Below are positions 1-7,672 of a DNA stretch of 64,000 nucleotides, one piece after another. The stretch covers positions 1-64,000 of the forward strand of contig JAZNLA010000004.1 in the NCBI GenBank assembly GCA_045578845.1. Direction: 5' to 3'. Below the pieces are notes generated by a model. The model was not told the DNA's origin. It saw only the letters and a program-made list of their open reading frames with translations, and did not search any database. The DNA is from UMGS172 sp045578845. GTDB lineage: Bacteria > Bacillota > Clostridia > Oscillospirales > Acutalibacteraceae. The position numbers were made by a program, and so were the translations under genes. Position 1 is the first letter of the stretch; every line of letters starts with the position of its first letter.

Positions 1-186
1 AACCGCTTAGATGTAAGAAAACAAGCAGAACAACTCTTCGGTGAAATTAAGGTATTAGGCAGAAACGGTGAAGCCGATAACGAACTCGCTTTTATTACAC
101 CTGCCGCTACCGAAAAAGAAATATTTAAACAGTTAGACAAACTAAATGATTGCGAAATTTTGTCGGTTATTCGCATACTTGACTAA
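1..186 (+). CDS. hom: Homoserine dehydrogenase, C-terminal end (partial)
   Basis: The frame is open from the left edge and stops at TAA 184-186, giving the last 61 residues. The sequence fits the C-terminal ACT domain of Firmicute homoserine dehydrogenase, with AFITPAATEKEIFKQL followed by the closing strand ILSVIRILD. The enzyme reduces aspartate semialdehyde to homoserine (threonine/methionine branch), and the ACT domain usually senses threonine. The aspartate kinase gene starts 37 bp downstream without a terminator, so both probably share a transcript. The catalytic part lies outside the window, so the call rests on the tail plus the neighbour. Confidence 0.75.
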   Translation, partial: NRLDVRKQAEQLFGEIKVLGRNGEADNELAFITPAATEKEIFKQLDKLNDCEILSVIRILD

Positions 187-223
187 ATTGCAAATCATAT
201 AGTATTTTATTGGAGGCTTTTAT

Positions 224-1432
224 ATGGCTTTAATAGTTAAAAAATTCGGCGGTTCATCGGTCGCTAACGCCGAAAGAGTATTCAATGTAGCAAGAATCGT
301 GGCCGAGGATTATAAAAAAGGCAACAGTGTTGTGGTTGTTGTTTCCGCTCAAGGCGATACAACAGACGACCTTATTGCCAAGGCAAAGGAAATATGTCCC
401 AACAACCCGTCAAAACGCGAAATGGATATGCTTTTATCGTCAGGCGAGCAAATTTCAATTTCCCTTTTGGCAATGGCAATCGAAACTTTGGGTGTTCCCG
501 CAATTTCGTTACTGGGTTGGCAAGCAGGCTTTAAGACTGACTCAAAGCATATGCTTTCCCGCATAAAACGTGTTGAGTCAGACCGCATCAAAGAGGAACT
601 TGACCGCAAAAAGGTTGTCGTTGTTGCAGGTTTCCAAGGCATAAATAAATATGACGATATAACCACTTTAGGCAGAGGCGGTTCAGACACAAGTGCCGTT
701 GCAATAGCCGCTTCAATGCATGCTGACCTTTGTCAGATTTACACCGATGTCGACGGTGTTTACACCGCTGACCCGAGAAAGGTCGAAGGTGCTAAAAAGA
801 TGAACGAAATCACCTATGACGAGATGTTGGAACTCGCAACTTTAGGTGCACAGGTTTTAAACAACCGCTCGGTTGAAATGGCTAAGAAGTATAATGTTGA
901 ACTTGAGGTACTCTCAAGTCTTGAAAATAAACCAGGTACTATTGTTAAGGAGGCAGTTAAAATGGAAAAAATGCTTGTAAAAGGTGTAGCGTGTGATAAA
1001 GACATTCTCGGCATCTCGATTGTAGGACTTAAGGACACTCCGGGAATTGCTTTTAAGGTATTTAACGAATTAAGTAAGAAAAATGTTAATGTTGATATAA
1101 TTTTACAGTCGGTTGGCCGTGACGGTACAAAAGATATTACATTTACCGTTCCAAAAAACCAACATTCCGATGTACTTGAAGCAATCGAGGGTATCCGTCC
1201 CCTGCTTACATTCAGTGATGTTGTCGTAAACGACAAGGTCGGTAAGGTTTCGATAGTCGGTGCAGGTATGGAAACACATCCGGGTGTCGCTTCAAAGATG
1301 TTCGAGGCTTTGGCAGATGCTAATATTAACATTCACATGATTTCCACAAGTGAAATAAAGATTTCGGTCCTTATTGACTTGGAAAACTGTGCAAAAGCCG
1401 TTCAAGTTGTTCATGATGCATTTATAGACTAA
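224..1432 (+). CDS. lysC: Aspartate kinase
   Basis: 402 aa, near the usual length for a monofunctional class aspartokinase. It phosphorylates aspartate, the first step towards lysine, threonine and methionine. The N-terminal kinase domain carries KFGGSSVANA at residues 6-15 and the GRGGSDTSA segment near 150. Two ACT regulatory domains follow, near 265-310 (DTPGIAFKVFNEL) and 340-400 (HPGVASKMFEALADANINI). GGAGG at 212-216 lies 7 nt before the ATG. The gene follows hom and ends at a strong terminator. A perfect ribosome site with an in-phase ATG inside the gene suggests a second, shorter product made of the ACT domains, as known for Bacillus subtilis aspartokinase II. Confidence 0.96.
   Translation: MALIVKKFGGSSVANAERVFNVARIVAEDYKKGNSVVVVVSAQGDTTDDLIAKAKEICPNNPSKREMDMLLSSGEQISISLLAMAIETLGVPAISLLGWQAGFKTDSKHMLSRIKRVESDRIKEELDRKKVVVVAGFQGINKYDDITTLGRGGSDTSAVAIAASMHADLCQIYTDVDGVYTADPRKVEGAKKMNEITYDEMLELATLGAQVLNNRSVEMAKKYNVELEVLSSLENKPGTIVKEAVKMEKMLVKGVACDKDILGISIVGLKDTPGIAFKVFNELSKKNVNVDIILQSVGRDGTKDITFTVPKNQHSDVLEAIEGIRPLLTFSDVVVNDKVGKVSIVGAGMETHPGVASKMFEALADANINIHMISTSEIKISVLIDLENCAKAVQVVHDAFID
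947..964 (+). promoter_or_regulatory. Internal ribosome site and in-frame start for an aspartokinase beta subunit
   Basis: AAGGAGG at 947-953 is followed after 8 nt by ATG 962-964, which is codon 247 of lysC in the same frame. Initiation here would give a 156-aa protein made of the ACT regulatory domains, ending at 1432. B. subtilis LysC makes alpha and beta subunits from overlapping in-phase genes, and this is the same arrangement. Use of the site is inferred. Confidence 0.65.
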
Positions 1433-1436
1433 ATCT

Positions 1437-1470
1437 AAAAAGGAACAGAGAACACTCTGTTCCTTTTTTT
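1437..1470 (+). terminator. Intrinsic terminator after lysC
   Basis: Perfect 9-bp stem GGAACAGAG (1442-1450) / CTCTGTTCC (1455-1463) with loop AACA, followed by a run of T. It closes the hom-lysC transcript. Confidence 0.93.
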
Positions 1471-1471
1471 A

Positions 1472-1499
1472 TTGCAATTTCAAAAATATGTGTTAAAAT
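1472..1499 (+). promoter_or_regulatory. Putative sigma-A promoter for the CapA-like gene
   Basis: TTGCAA (1472-1477), 16 nt, then TAAAAT (1494-1499). It lies just after the lysC terminator and 32 bp before the next start codon. The hexamers are good but the spacing is one short. Confidence 0.45.
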
Positions 1500-1531
1500 A
1501 TATGTAGAATTCAAACATAAGGAGTCTGCTT

Positions 1532-2875
1532 ATGTCAAATAAACAAAAAACAAAGAAAATAGTTAAAAAGATTTTAACGGCTGTTTTTTCACTCTTAACG
1601 GTTACCGCTATAGCATTTTCGGCAGTAGTTATAAACGATTATCTTGAAAACCGCGATAATTCCTCGTCGGATAACAATTCTGTTATTTCGACCGATTCAA
1701 CACTTAGTGAGCCTAAACCTATTGTCAAACTGGCAACCGCTACCGTTTCTTCGACAGGTGATTTGCTTATGCATAAACCCATAATTACCAATGCCAAACA
1801 GGGCGACGATTACGATTTCAGCAATATATTCACTTATTTCGGAGATTATGTAAAAATGGCTGATTATGCCGTTGCAAACCTTGAAACCACGCTTCGCGGA
1901 AGTGAGAAGGCATATAGCGGTTATCCTCAGTTTAACTGTCCGGACAGTATTACAACCGCCGTTAAAAATGCGGGTTTTGATATGTTACTGACCGCAAACA
2001 ACCACTCGTATGATACAGGTCTTACAGGTTTTAAACGCACATTAGAGATTGTAGACGGTGCGAATTTAGACCGTTTAGGTACTAATAAAACCACAGACGA
2101 GCCTAAATATATTGTAAAAGATATAAACGGCATAAATATCGGTATGACCTGTTACACCTACGAAACCGCAACCGATAAAGAAAACCGCAAGGCACTTAAC
2201 GGAATACTGCTCAGTGAAGAAGCCGGCAATCTTGTAAATTCTTTCAGTTACAGTAACCTCGATAAATTTTACTCGGAACTTGAAGTACAACTAAAAGGCA
2301 TGAAGGCACAAGGTGCCGAAGCCACTGTGGTTTATATTCACTGGGGTGAGGAATACACAACTAAAGCCACTAAAGAACAGGTAGAAATCGCACAAAAACT
2401 TTGCGACCTCGGTGTAGACGTAATAGTTGGCGGACATGCCCATGTTGTTGAACCGGTTGACCTACTCACAAGCACCGCCAATCCTGACCATAAAACGGTT
2501 TGTATTTATTCTTTAGGTAACGCCGTTTCCAACCAACGCAAGCAAAACATGAAATTAAAAACAGGTCACACCGAAGACGGCGTTTTGTTCAGTTTCAGTT
2601 TTGCCAAATACAGTGACGGCACTGTTATGTTAGACAGTGTTACACTGCTTCCCACTTGGGTTAATATGTATACCGCAGACGGTAAAAGGATTTACGAAAT
2701 AATTCCTCTTGATAAACAAAAAACCGATTGGCAGCAGTCTTTTGATTTATCCGATGCAAACCTTATAAATGCCCAAAAATCATACGACCGCACAATGGAA
2801 ATTGTAGGCGAAGGTCTTGAAAAGGTACAAAACTATATTAACGGTCTTAGCACACCGCTTGATAAAGTTGCTTAA
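1532..2875 (+). CDS. CapA-family (PGA_cap) metallophosphoesterase-like membrane protein
   Basis: 447 aa. A lysine-rich start and one hydrophobic segment (about residues 13-33) anchor it, followed by a Ser/Asn-rich linker and an extracellular PGA_cap domain (about 70-350). Family motifs visible are STGDLLMHKPI, NLETTLRG, LTANNHSYDTG, IHWGEEY, VGGHAHVVEP and YSLGNAVSNQ; their Asp, Asn and His residues match the calcineurin-like metal site. CapA itself takes part in poly-gamma-glutamate capsule export, but many Clostridia carry such proteins with no capB/capC nearby, as here, so the substrate is unknown. AAGGAG at 1519-1524 precedes the ATG. It has no partner gene in the window and is followed by the promoter of the folT unit. 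Confidence 0.88.
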   Translation: MSNKQKTKKIVKKILTAVFSLLTVTAIAFSAVVINDYLENRDNSSSDNNSVISTDSTLSEPKPIVKLATATVSSTGDLLMHKPIITNAKQGDDYDFSNIFTYFGDYVKMADYAVANLETTLRGSEKAYSGYPQFNCPDSITTAVKNAGFDMLLTANNHSYDTGLTGFKRTLEIVDGANLDRLGTNKTTDEPKYIVKDINGINIGMTCYTYETATDKENRKALNGILLSEEAGNLVNSFSYSNLDKFYSELEVQLKGMKAQGAEATVVYIHWGEEYTTKATKEQVEIAQKLCDLGVDVIVGGHAHVVEPVDLLTSTANPDHKTVCIYSLGNAVSNQRKQNMKLKTGHTEDGVLFSFSFAKYSDGTVMLDSVTLLPTWVNMYTADGKRIYEIIPLDKQKTDWQQSFDLSDANLINAQKSYDRTMEIVGEGLEKVQNYINGLSTPLDKVA

Positions 2876-2888
2876 ACTAAAAAATATA

Positions 2889-2917
2889 TAGACAAATCAT
2901 TTACTATGTGTTAATAT
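2889..2917 (+). promoter_or_regulatory. Sigma-A-like promoter of the THF riboswitch/folT transcript
   Basis: TAGACA (2889-2894), 17 nt, TAATAT (2912-2917). Predicted start of transcription is near 2924, just before the riboswitch aptamer. Confidence 0.6.
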
Positions 2918-2927
2918 GTATTTACTC

Positions 2928-3031
2928 GATACAGAGTAGAGTCCGACGCGTTAAGTGCCGATAGGACGGGGAGTTGCCTATCGGACGAAAAGTTTTAACT
3001 TGCGGTGTCGGTTTCGCATCCCGCTGTTATA
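2928..3031 (+). promoter_or_regulatory. THF (tetrahydrofolate) riboswitch aptamer
   Basis: Conserved blocks of the THF riboswitch appear in order: AGAGTAGA (2933-2940), GCGTTAAGTGC (2948-2958), GGACGGGGAGTTGCC (2964-2978), GGACGAAAAG (2983-2992), GCGGTG (3002-3007) and CGCATCCCGCT (3015-3025). The ends can pair (ATACAG with CTGTTAT) to form P1. The element sits directly before a folate-transporter gene, the usual place for this class. Confidence 0.92.
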
Positions 3032-3040
3032 GTAAGAAGA

Positions 3041-3086
3041 AAAACCTCCTTATTATTTCAACGAAGATGAGATAATAGGAGGTTTT
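3041..3086 (+). promoter_or_regulatory. folT: Ribosome-site-sequestering hairpin of the THF riboswitch
   Basis: AAAACCTCCTTATTAT (3041-3056) pairs with ATAATAGGAGGTTTT (3072-3086) with a single bulged A. The right arm contains the folT Shine-Dalgarno GGAGG (3078-3082), 7 nt before the TTG start. Folding would hide the ribosome site. No long T run follows, so control of translation seems likelier than termination. Confidence 0.75.
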
Positions 3087-3089
3087 ATT

Positions 3090-3623
3090 TTGGAAAGTAG
3101 TAGAAAAAAAGAATATTTAAAAAAACTGACCTTTGTCGCCGTAATGACCGCAATAGCCGTAATCTGCTCGCTTAATTTCCCGTTAGGCCTAACATTCAGA
3201 ATAGGCTCGGAACTTAAATTTTCACCTGTATTTATAGCGGTTGCCGTAACCGCCAATATTTACGGGTTTAAAGAAGCAGGTTTTGTTGCCGCCGTTTCCG
3301 ACCTTATACAAGGGCTTTGTTTCGGCAGTATAATGCCGCTTATAACGGTTGTAAATCTGCTTATCGGTATTGTATTCGGTTTGTTTTTAAAAAACAACTG
3401 CAAAGTCATAAACATTACTCTTTCTGTCCTTATAACCCAAATAATCGGCAGTTTTGTGCTTATTAGTATAAGCCTGCATTTGTGGTACGGTATCCCCTAT
3501 GTTCCCATGCTTTATTTCAGAGCACTGCAAACAGGTATAACCATAATAGCCGAAATTATAATTCTGCTGATTTTATTTAAAGCAATAAAACTACCCGAAA
3601 AATTAAAGAAGATATTAAAATAA
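3090..3623 (+). CDS. folT: Folate ECF transporter S component (FolT)
   Basis: 177 aa, very hydrophobic, with about six membrane segments, the size of an ECF S component. TM1 carries an Ala-rich face (AVMTAIAVI) typical of the helix that docks on EcfT. The run FRIGSELKFSPVFIAVAVTANIYG and the motif DLIQGLCFG resemble FolT-family proteins, which bind folate in the membrane and share the EcfA/A'/T energizing module encoded elsewhere. The THF riboswitch in front supports folate as substrate. The start is TTG at 3090 because the only ribosome site, GGAGG, ends 7 nt before it. The gene is monocistronic and ends at a bidirectional terminator. Confidence 0.9.
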   Translation: MESSRKKEYLKKLTFVAVMTAIAVICSLNFPLGLTFRIGSELKFSPVFIAVAVTANIYGFKEAGFVAAVSDLIQGLCFGSIMPLITVVNLLIGIVFGLFLKNNCKVINITLSVLITQIIGSFVLISISLHLWYGIPYVPMLYFRALQTGITIIAEIIILLILFKAIKLPEKLKKILK

Positions 3624-3652
3624 AAAGTGCCGACAATATGTCGGCACTTTTT
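3622..3652. terminator. Bidirectional terminator between folT and the convergent acetyltransferase-like gene
   Basis: 14-bp perfect stem AAAAAGTGCCGACA (3622-3635) / TGTCGGCACTTTTT (3639-3652) with loop ATA. A and T runs flank both sides, so it can stop transcription from either direction. Confidence 0.93.
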
Positions 3653-4022
3653 ATTTTTCACACGAACAGCATGATTTAAAAAGTTTTTCCACATCAAGTT
3701 CTTTTGTATCGGCGTTTTTTATAAAGCCTAAATTTTTAATTAAATTTTCAGGTGCGGTATCACTATAAAAGGCGGTCATTACGCCGTTTTCTACACCTAC
3801 ATGAAGTGCCGAGCGAAGCAGACCGTCGGCAAAAGCGACATCGTCTTTAGGGGTAATATCATGAATAATCACACTATAACCCAAATCAAACAAACAACTG
3901 CCCAAAACCTCGTCGCCGTCAGCGGCAACAATGGCTATTGAACTGTCGGTCATGGTAATGTTTGCGGTACTGTAAAGTTCCTGCAATTTATCTTTTTTTC
4001 TTTCCGGATGAATTTCTATCAT
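3651..4022 (-). CDS. GNAT-like acetyltransferase-like small protein
   Basis: 123 aa from ATG 4022. A segment reading IAIVAADGDEVLGSCLFDLGY followed by VAFADGLLRSALHVGVENG and ending AFYSDTAPENLIKNLGF looks like a short GNAT fold, but the acetyl-CoA P-loop (Q/RxxGxG/A) is not clear. It ends KSCCSCEK. AAGGAG lies 10 nt before the ATG. A longer frame reaches 4052 but lacks a ribosome site. The start lies 35 bp inside the end of the upstream pseudouridine synthase gene, so the two are probably translationally coupled. Substrate unknown. Confidence 0.6.
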   Translation of the reverse strand: MIEIHPERKKDKLQELYSTANITMTDSSIAIVAADGDEVLGSCLFDLGYSVIIHDITPKDDVAFADGLLRSALHVGVENGVMTAFYSDTAPENLIKNLGFIKNADTKELDVEKLFKSCCSCEK

Positions 4023-4764
4023 TATTTTGGAACTCCTTTGAAACACTGACACTCATAAGTTTTTTGACTTCTTTTTCGCTTAATTCTCTCCATCTGCCCT
4101 GAGGCAACATACCGAGTTTAAGTCCTGCAATTTCGGTGCGTTTAAGGCGAATAACGGTTAAACCTACCGCCTCGCAAAGTTTTCTGATTTCGCGGTTTTT
4201 ACCCTCATACAAAACAAAACGAAGCACAGTGCGGTCATCATGTTTTTCTAGTACCGATATATCGCACGGCAACATCTTTTCACCGTCGATTTCCATACCC
4301 TCCGACATCCTTGCAAGTTGCATATCGTCGGGTATTTCTCTGACCGTTACCCTGTAAACCTTTGACACATGGCGTGACGGATGTGTTAAAAGATTAGCAA
4401 ATTCACCATCATTGGTCATAAGCAAAAGACCTTCGGAATTACGGTCAAGCCGACCTACGGGGTAAAGTCTTACACCTGCATCGGCAACCAAATCGGCAAC
4501 ACATTTTCTGCCCTGTTCATCACTTAAAGTCGTAATAAAGCCGCGGGGTTTATGAAGCATTATATACATTTTTTCATCACGGACTGTAATAGGTTTACCC
4601 GCAACCGTAACCCTATCATGCTTTGGGTCAACTTTATCACCGAGTATTGCCTTTCGGCCGTTTATTTTAACCTTGCCATGCTCGATAAGTGCCTCAGCAC
4701 CGCGTCTTGAGGCTACCGAACATTCTGCAAGGAATTTTTGCAATCTTATCTTTTCTACTGCCAT
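3988..4764 (-). CDS. rluB: RsuA/RluB-family rRNA pseudouridine synthase
   Basis: 258 aa. An N-terminal S4 RNA-binding domain (IRLQKFLAECSVASRRGAEA) is followed by the pseudouridine synthase domain with the catalytic motif GRLDRNSEGLLLMTNDG, whose Asp is the nucleophile. The end GRWRELSEKE is typical of the RsuA/RluB/E/F group. In Firmicutes RluB modifies 23S rRNA near U2605; family assignment is firm but the exact site is inferred. ATG 4764 is chosen because GGAG lies 6-7 nt upstream; the frame extends to a TTG at 4776 that has no ribosome site. It sits between dacF and the small acetyltransferase-like gene in one operon. Confidence 0.92.
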   Translation of the reverse strand: MAVEKIRLQKFLAECSVASRRGAEALIEHGKVKINGRKAILGDKVDPKHDRVTVAGKPITVRDEKMYIMLHKPRGFITTLSDEQGRKCVADLVADAGVRLYPVGRLDRNSEGLLLMTNDGEFANLLTHPSRHVSKVYRVTVREIPDDMQLARMSEGMEIDGEKMLPCDISVLEKHDDRTVLRFVLYEGKNREIRKLCEAVGLTVIRLKRTEIAGLKLGMLPQGRWRELSEKEVKKLMSVSVSKEFQNNDRNSSGKKKR

Positions 4765-4780
4765 TTCAAACTCCAAAATT

Positions 4781-5926
4781 TTAAATTATATGTTCTAAAA
4801 GCATTTTAAACTTTAATATAAATTTCTCTGATAGTTTCGGCTTTTTTACTATTTCAAAATCAACATCACACAAAGCCACAATAGGCTCTGTACGGATTAA
4901 AGCACCGCTGTAATAATAATCAACACTTCCCACCTGTTGCCCTGCCTTAACATCGGCATAGACAAAGGGAATCAGATTTGCCTTTGCGGTTATTTTGTCT
5001 TTAGAAGCATCACTGACCCCAACAGTTACTTTGGGCGTGCTTATTCGCACCCTATCGGCATTACCGCCGACAACCGCCAAAGTATCATCATCAAACTTAT
5101 ATGTAATATCCTGCGGTTTTACGGAACTTAAACCGTATTCCAATAAATTAATATGGTCATCCCAATCGTCAGGGTCATTTAAAGTAACTGCAATAACCGT
5201 ACAACCGTTACGTTCTGCCGCTGATACAAGACATCTGCCCGACTTTTTGGTAAACCCTGTTTTAAGACCTATACATCCGTCATAAATGCTTAAAAGTTTA
5301 TTATGGTTTTTAAGCGTCCTCTTGTATGGCGGATTTCCGTAGTTTACAGCAAGTTTTTGACTTGAGGCAACCTCTTTTATATAGGGATTTTTAATAGCCT
5401 CAGCCGCAAGTAAAGCCATATCATAAGCGGTAGAATAATGCTCTTCGCCGTCAAGTCCCGACGGAGTGACAAAATTAGTATCGGTCATGCCGATTGCTTT
5501 CGCCCTACTGTTCATCATTTCGACAAATTCCGATACAGTACCGCCTACCGCAATAGCCGTAGTATTTGCGGCGTCATTTCCCGATGCCAACATCATACCC
5601 ACAAGCAAAGCATGATATGAAATGGTATCCCCTTCAAGCAAACCCATTGATGAGCCTTCAACTGTAACCATTTCTTTAGTGGTAACAATCTGTTTTTCCG
5701 GTGTCCCTTCTTCGGCTAAAAGCAGAGCCGTCATGATTTTTGTAGTGCTTGCCATAGGAAGTTTTTTATCAGCATTATGCGACGCTAAAACTTCCAAAGT
5801 GTCGGCATTTATAAGTACCATGCCTTGTGCAGATGTCGAAGGTACTGCCGATACAAAAGTGCAGGTACAAAGACAAGTTGCAGCGGCAACCGTCACTGCG
5901 ACTAAAATTTTAAATAACTTTTTCAT
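4781..5926 (-). CDS. dacF: D-alanyl-D-alanine carboxypeptidase (PBP5/DacF type)
   Basis: 381 aa with a signal peptide (about residues 1-28, ending VSA). The S11 peptidase motifs are present: STTK with the nucleophile Ser60, SGN in MLASGNDAA, and KTG in GLKTGFTKKSG. A C-terminal PBP5_C-like beta domain and a final hydrophobic/amphipathic stretch likely anchor it to the membrane. It trims the terminal D-Ala from peptidoglycan pentapeptides, limiting cross-linking; DacF types act in spore cortex formation. ATG 5926 has GAGGTG about 6 nt upstream; a longer frame to 5941 is less likely. It is followed after 16 bp by rluB. Confidence 0.93.
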   Translation of the reverse strand: MKKLFKILVAVTVAAATCLCTCTFVSAVPSTSAQGMVLINADTLEVLASHNADKKLPMASTTKIMTALLLAEEGTPEKQIVTTKEMVTVEGSSMGLLEGDTISYHALLVGMMLASGNDAANTTAIAVGGTVSEFVEMMNSRAKAIGMTDTNFVTPSGLDGEEHYSTAYDMALLAAEAIKNPYIKEVASSQKLAVNYGNPPYKRTLKNHNKLLSIYDGCIGLKTGFTKKSGRCLVSAAERNGCTVIAVTLNDPDDWDDHINLLEYGLSSVKPQDITYKFDDDTLAVVGGNADRVRISTPKVTVGVSDASKDKITAKANLIPFVYADVKAGQQVGSVDYYYSGALIRTEPIVALCDVDFEIVKKPKLSEKFILKFKMLLEHII

Positions 5927-5988
5927 TACGCACCTCACCAAATGTTATCACATATTAAAATATGGCGAGGTGCTCAATTTAATGCTTT

Positions 5989-6381
5989 TTAGTTATTTTT
6001 TTCTTTTCCTTCGCTACCCTTTTTAGGGAAAAGGTCACTTACCATAGAAACAATCTCGGGAACAGCAGTGACAACCTTTTCAATCGGCGAGCCTGTATCG
6101 TTTATACTGAGCATTTTAACATCATTGCCCTTGATAACCAAAAATCCTACGGGTGAAACGCTGGCACCTGCACCGCCGCCTCCGCCGAAAAGGATGTCCG
6201 CTTGCTGTTTAGACGGAAAATCAGAGCCGCCCGAAGCAAGTCCGAACGAAACCTTTGAAATAGGGATAATGGTAACCTCATTAACGGTAATAGGGTCACC
6301 TACTATTGTGCCCGAATCAACCAATGCACGGATTTTTTCCATAGTGACATTCATAATATTACTGATATTGTTTTCTGCCAT
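5989..6381 (-). CDS. ytfJ: GerW/YtfJ-family sporulation protein
   Basis: 130 aa. The sequence has the YtfJ (GerW) features: IPISKVSFGLASGGSDF followed by the glycine run FGGGGGAGASVSPVGFLVIKG, then the end PEIVSMVSDLFPKK. B. subtilis YtfJ (GerW) is made in the forespore and is needed for proper germination with L-alanine. The gene follows the DUF2953 gene, the same pair as ytfI-ytfJ in Bacillus, and closes the scpAB operon. Confidence 0.92.
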   Translation of the reverse strand: MAENNISNIMNVTMEKIRALVDSGTIVGDPITVNEVTIIPISKVSFGLASGGSDFPSKQQADILFGGGGGAGASVSPVGFLVIKGNDVKMLSINDTGSPIEKVVTAVPEIVSMVSDLFPKKGSEGKEKNN

Positions 6382-6410
6382 TTTTATACTCCTTTTGCCC
6401 TTTTGGGCTA

Positions 6411-7055
6411 TTATTTAGTTACGGTTTGATTTTTCAAATTCCCCGACACAATCTTGCCGACGATTTTCTTCCTTATTATGGGTATTATTACCTTAATTCC
6501 CGCCGCAATTACAAAAATTAAGCGGCATTTAAACTTTGCCGAAAATTCAATATCGGGTTTAGTAACATTAAAGTCACTAATGACATTGATTTCGGTCTTT
6601 TTTCTTTTAAACTTACATTTTCCGTAGAAAAAACTAAGTGCTGGATAAACCAAAGAACACACGGTCCCGTATTCTACCGCGGTCATCATAGGGTCATCAG
6701 ACGCAACCTTAATTTTAAGATTAAACCGCTTAACCCTTACATGATGTAAAAGGTTACCCAAGGACTCTGCCGCTTGTTTCAATACATCAAATATAAGCGT
6801 TAGCGTACCGCTAAGACCTTCGGAATTTATTAAGCGTTTAAAAGCATTTTCTTTTTCCGGTGCTTTATTCTCGGTACTTTTCATTTGTTTGTTTTTAGGT
6901 TTACTAACCTTTTTTGCCGGATATGAGTATGTGACGAATAAATAGCGGCATTTAACTTTAACACCGTCTTTTGTACTTATCATAATCGACACACTCGAAA
7001 AGAGCAAAAAGCCTATAACTGCCAAAACAATCAAAATCACATAAAGAGCAATCAT
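6411..7055 (-). CDS. DUF2953 (YtfI-like) membrane protein
   Basis: 214 aa. One strong N-terminal membrane helix (residues 1-24) and a second hydrophobic stretch near the C terminus (IFVIAAGIKVIIPII). A Lys-rich linker (50-75) separates the first helix from a central segment containing DVLKQAAESLGNLLHHVRVKRFNLKIKVASDDP, a hallmark of DUF2953. Function is unknown; B. subtilis YtfI sits next to ytfJ as here. The ATG shares one base with the scpB stop codon (TAATG), so translation is coupled. Confidence 0.85.
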   Translation of the reverse strand: MIALYVILIVLAVIGFLLFSSVSIMISTKDGVKVKCRYLFVTYSYPAKKVSKPKNKQMKSTENKAPEKENAFKRLINSEGLSGTLTLIFDVLKQAAESLGNLLHHVRVKRFNLKIKVASDDPMMTAVEYGTVCSLVYPALSFFYGKCKFKRKKTEINVISDFNVTKPDIEFSAKFKCRLIFVIAAGIKVIIPIIRKKIVGKIVSGNLKNQTVTK

Positions 7056-7672
7056 TAATATTTGTCCTCTATATTTTCGATTTCTTCATTCATTTGTTTC
7101 GCTAAATCCATAACCTCATTGGATAACATTTTAAGTTGTCCGCCTGTTTCTTCAACTGTTTCGTCTAAAGGTATCTCGGGCAGGTCTTCAAGGCCCCTAA
7201 GTCCAAAACAACGCAAAAAGTTTGCCGTTGTGCCGTAAAGCAACGGTCTGCCGGGCAGTTCAAGTCGGCCTCTCTCTTCAAGCAAATCCTTTTCCACAAG
7301 GGTTGAAACAACACCCGAACAGTCAACACCGCGTACCTGTTCAACATACGCTCTTGTTACGGGTTGATTGTAAGCGATAACCGATAAAACCTCAAGTGCC
7401 GCTTGTGACAGCGGAGCTTTTCGCCTTAAATCCAAAGCAGAACGAATACATTCGGCATATTGCGATTTAGTGCAAAATTGATACTGGTCCTCTAATTTTA
7501 TTAGTTTAACCGCACTTCCCGACGTTTCAAGACGGTCAGCAAGCATATTCATTACATCTGCCACCGTTTCACGGTCAATTTCAAAAATCTGACAAAATCT
7601 ATTGCTCTCGACCGGCTCACCGCTCGCAAACAGTATAGCCTCGAAAGATGGTATCATTTCATTTACCGTCAC
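7055..7672 (-). CDS. scpB: Segregation and condensation protein B
   Basis: 205 aa, the usual size. It has two winged-helix domains, with PSFEAILFASGEPVESNRF at the start and the conserved LSQAALEVLSVIAYNQPVTRAYVEQVRGVD in the middle. ScpB bridges the Smc-ScpA complex that condenses and segregates origins. The start overlaps the scpA stop by 4 bp (ATGA) and the stop overlaps the DUF2953 start by one base, so the operon is tightly coupled. Confidence 0.96.
   Translation of the reverse strand: MTVNEMIPSFEAILFASGEPVESNRFCQIFEIDRETVADVMNMLADRLETSGSAVKLIKLEDQYQFCTKSQYAECIRSALDLRRKAPLSQAALEVLSVIAYNQPVTRAYVEQVRGVDCSGVVSTLVEKDLLEERGRLELPGRPLLYGTTANFLRCFGLRGLEDLPEIPLDETVEETGGQLKMLSNEVMDLAKQMNEEIENIEDKY

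Noticed and set aside
814..1332. 172-codon minus-strand frame inside lysC
   Set aside because: Antisense to the conserved ACT region, without a ribosome site; shadow.
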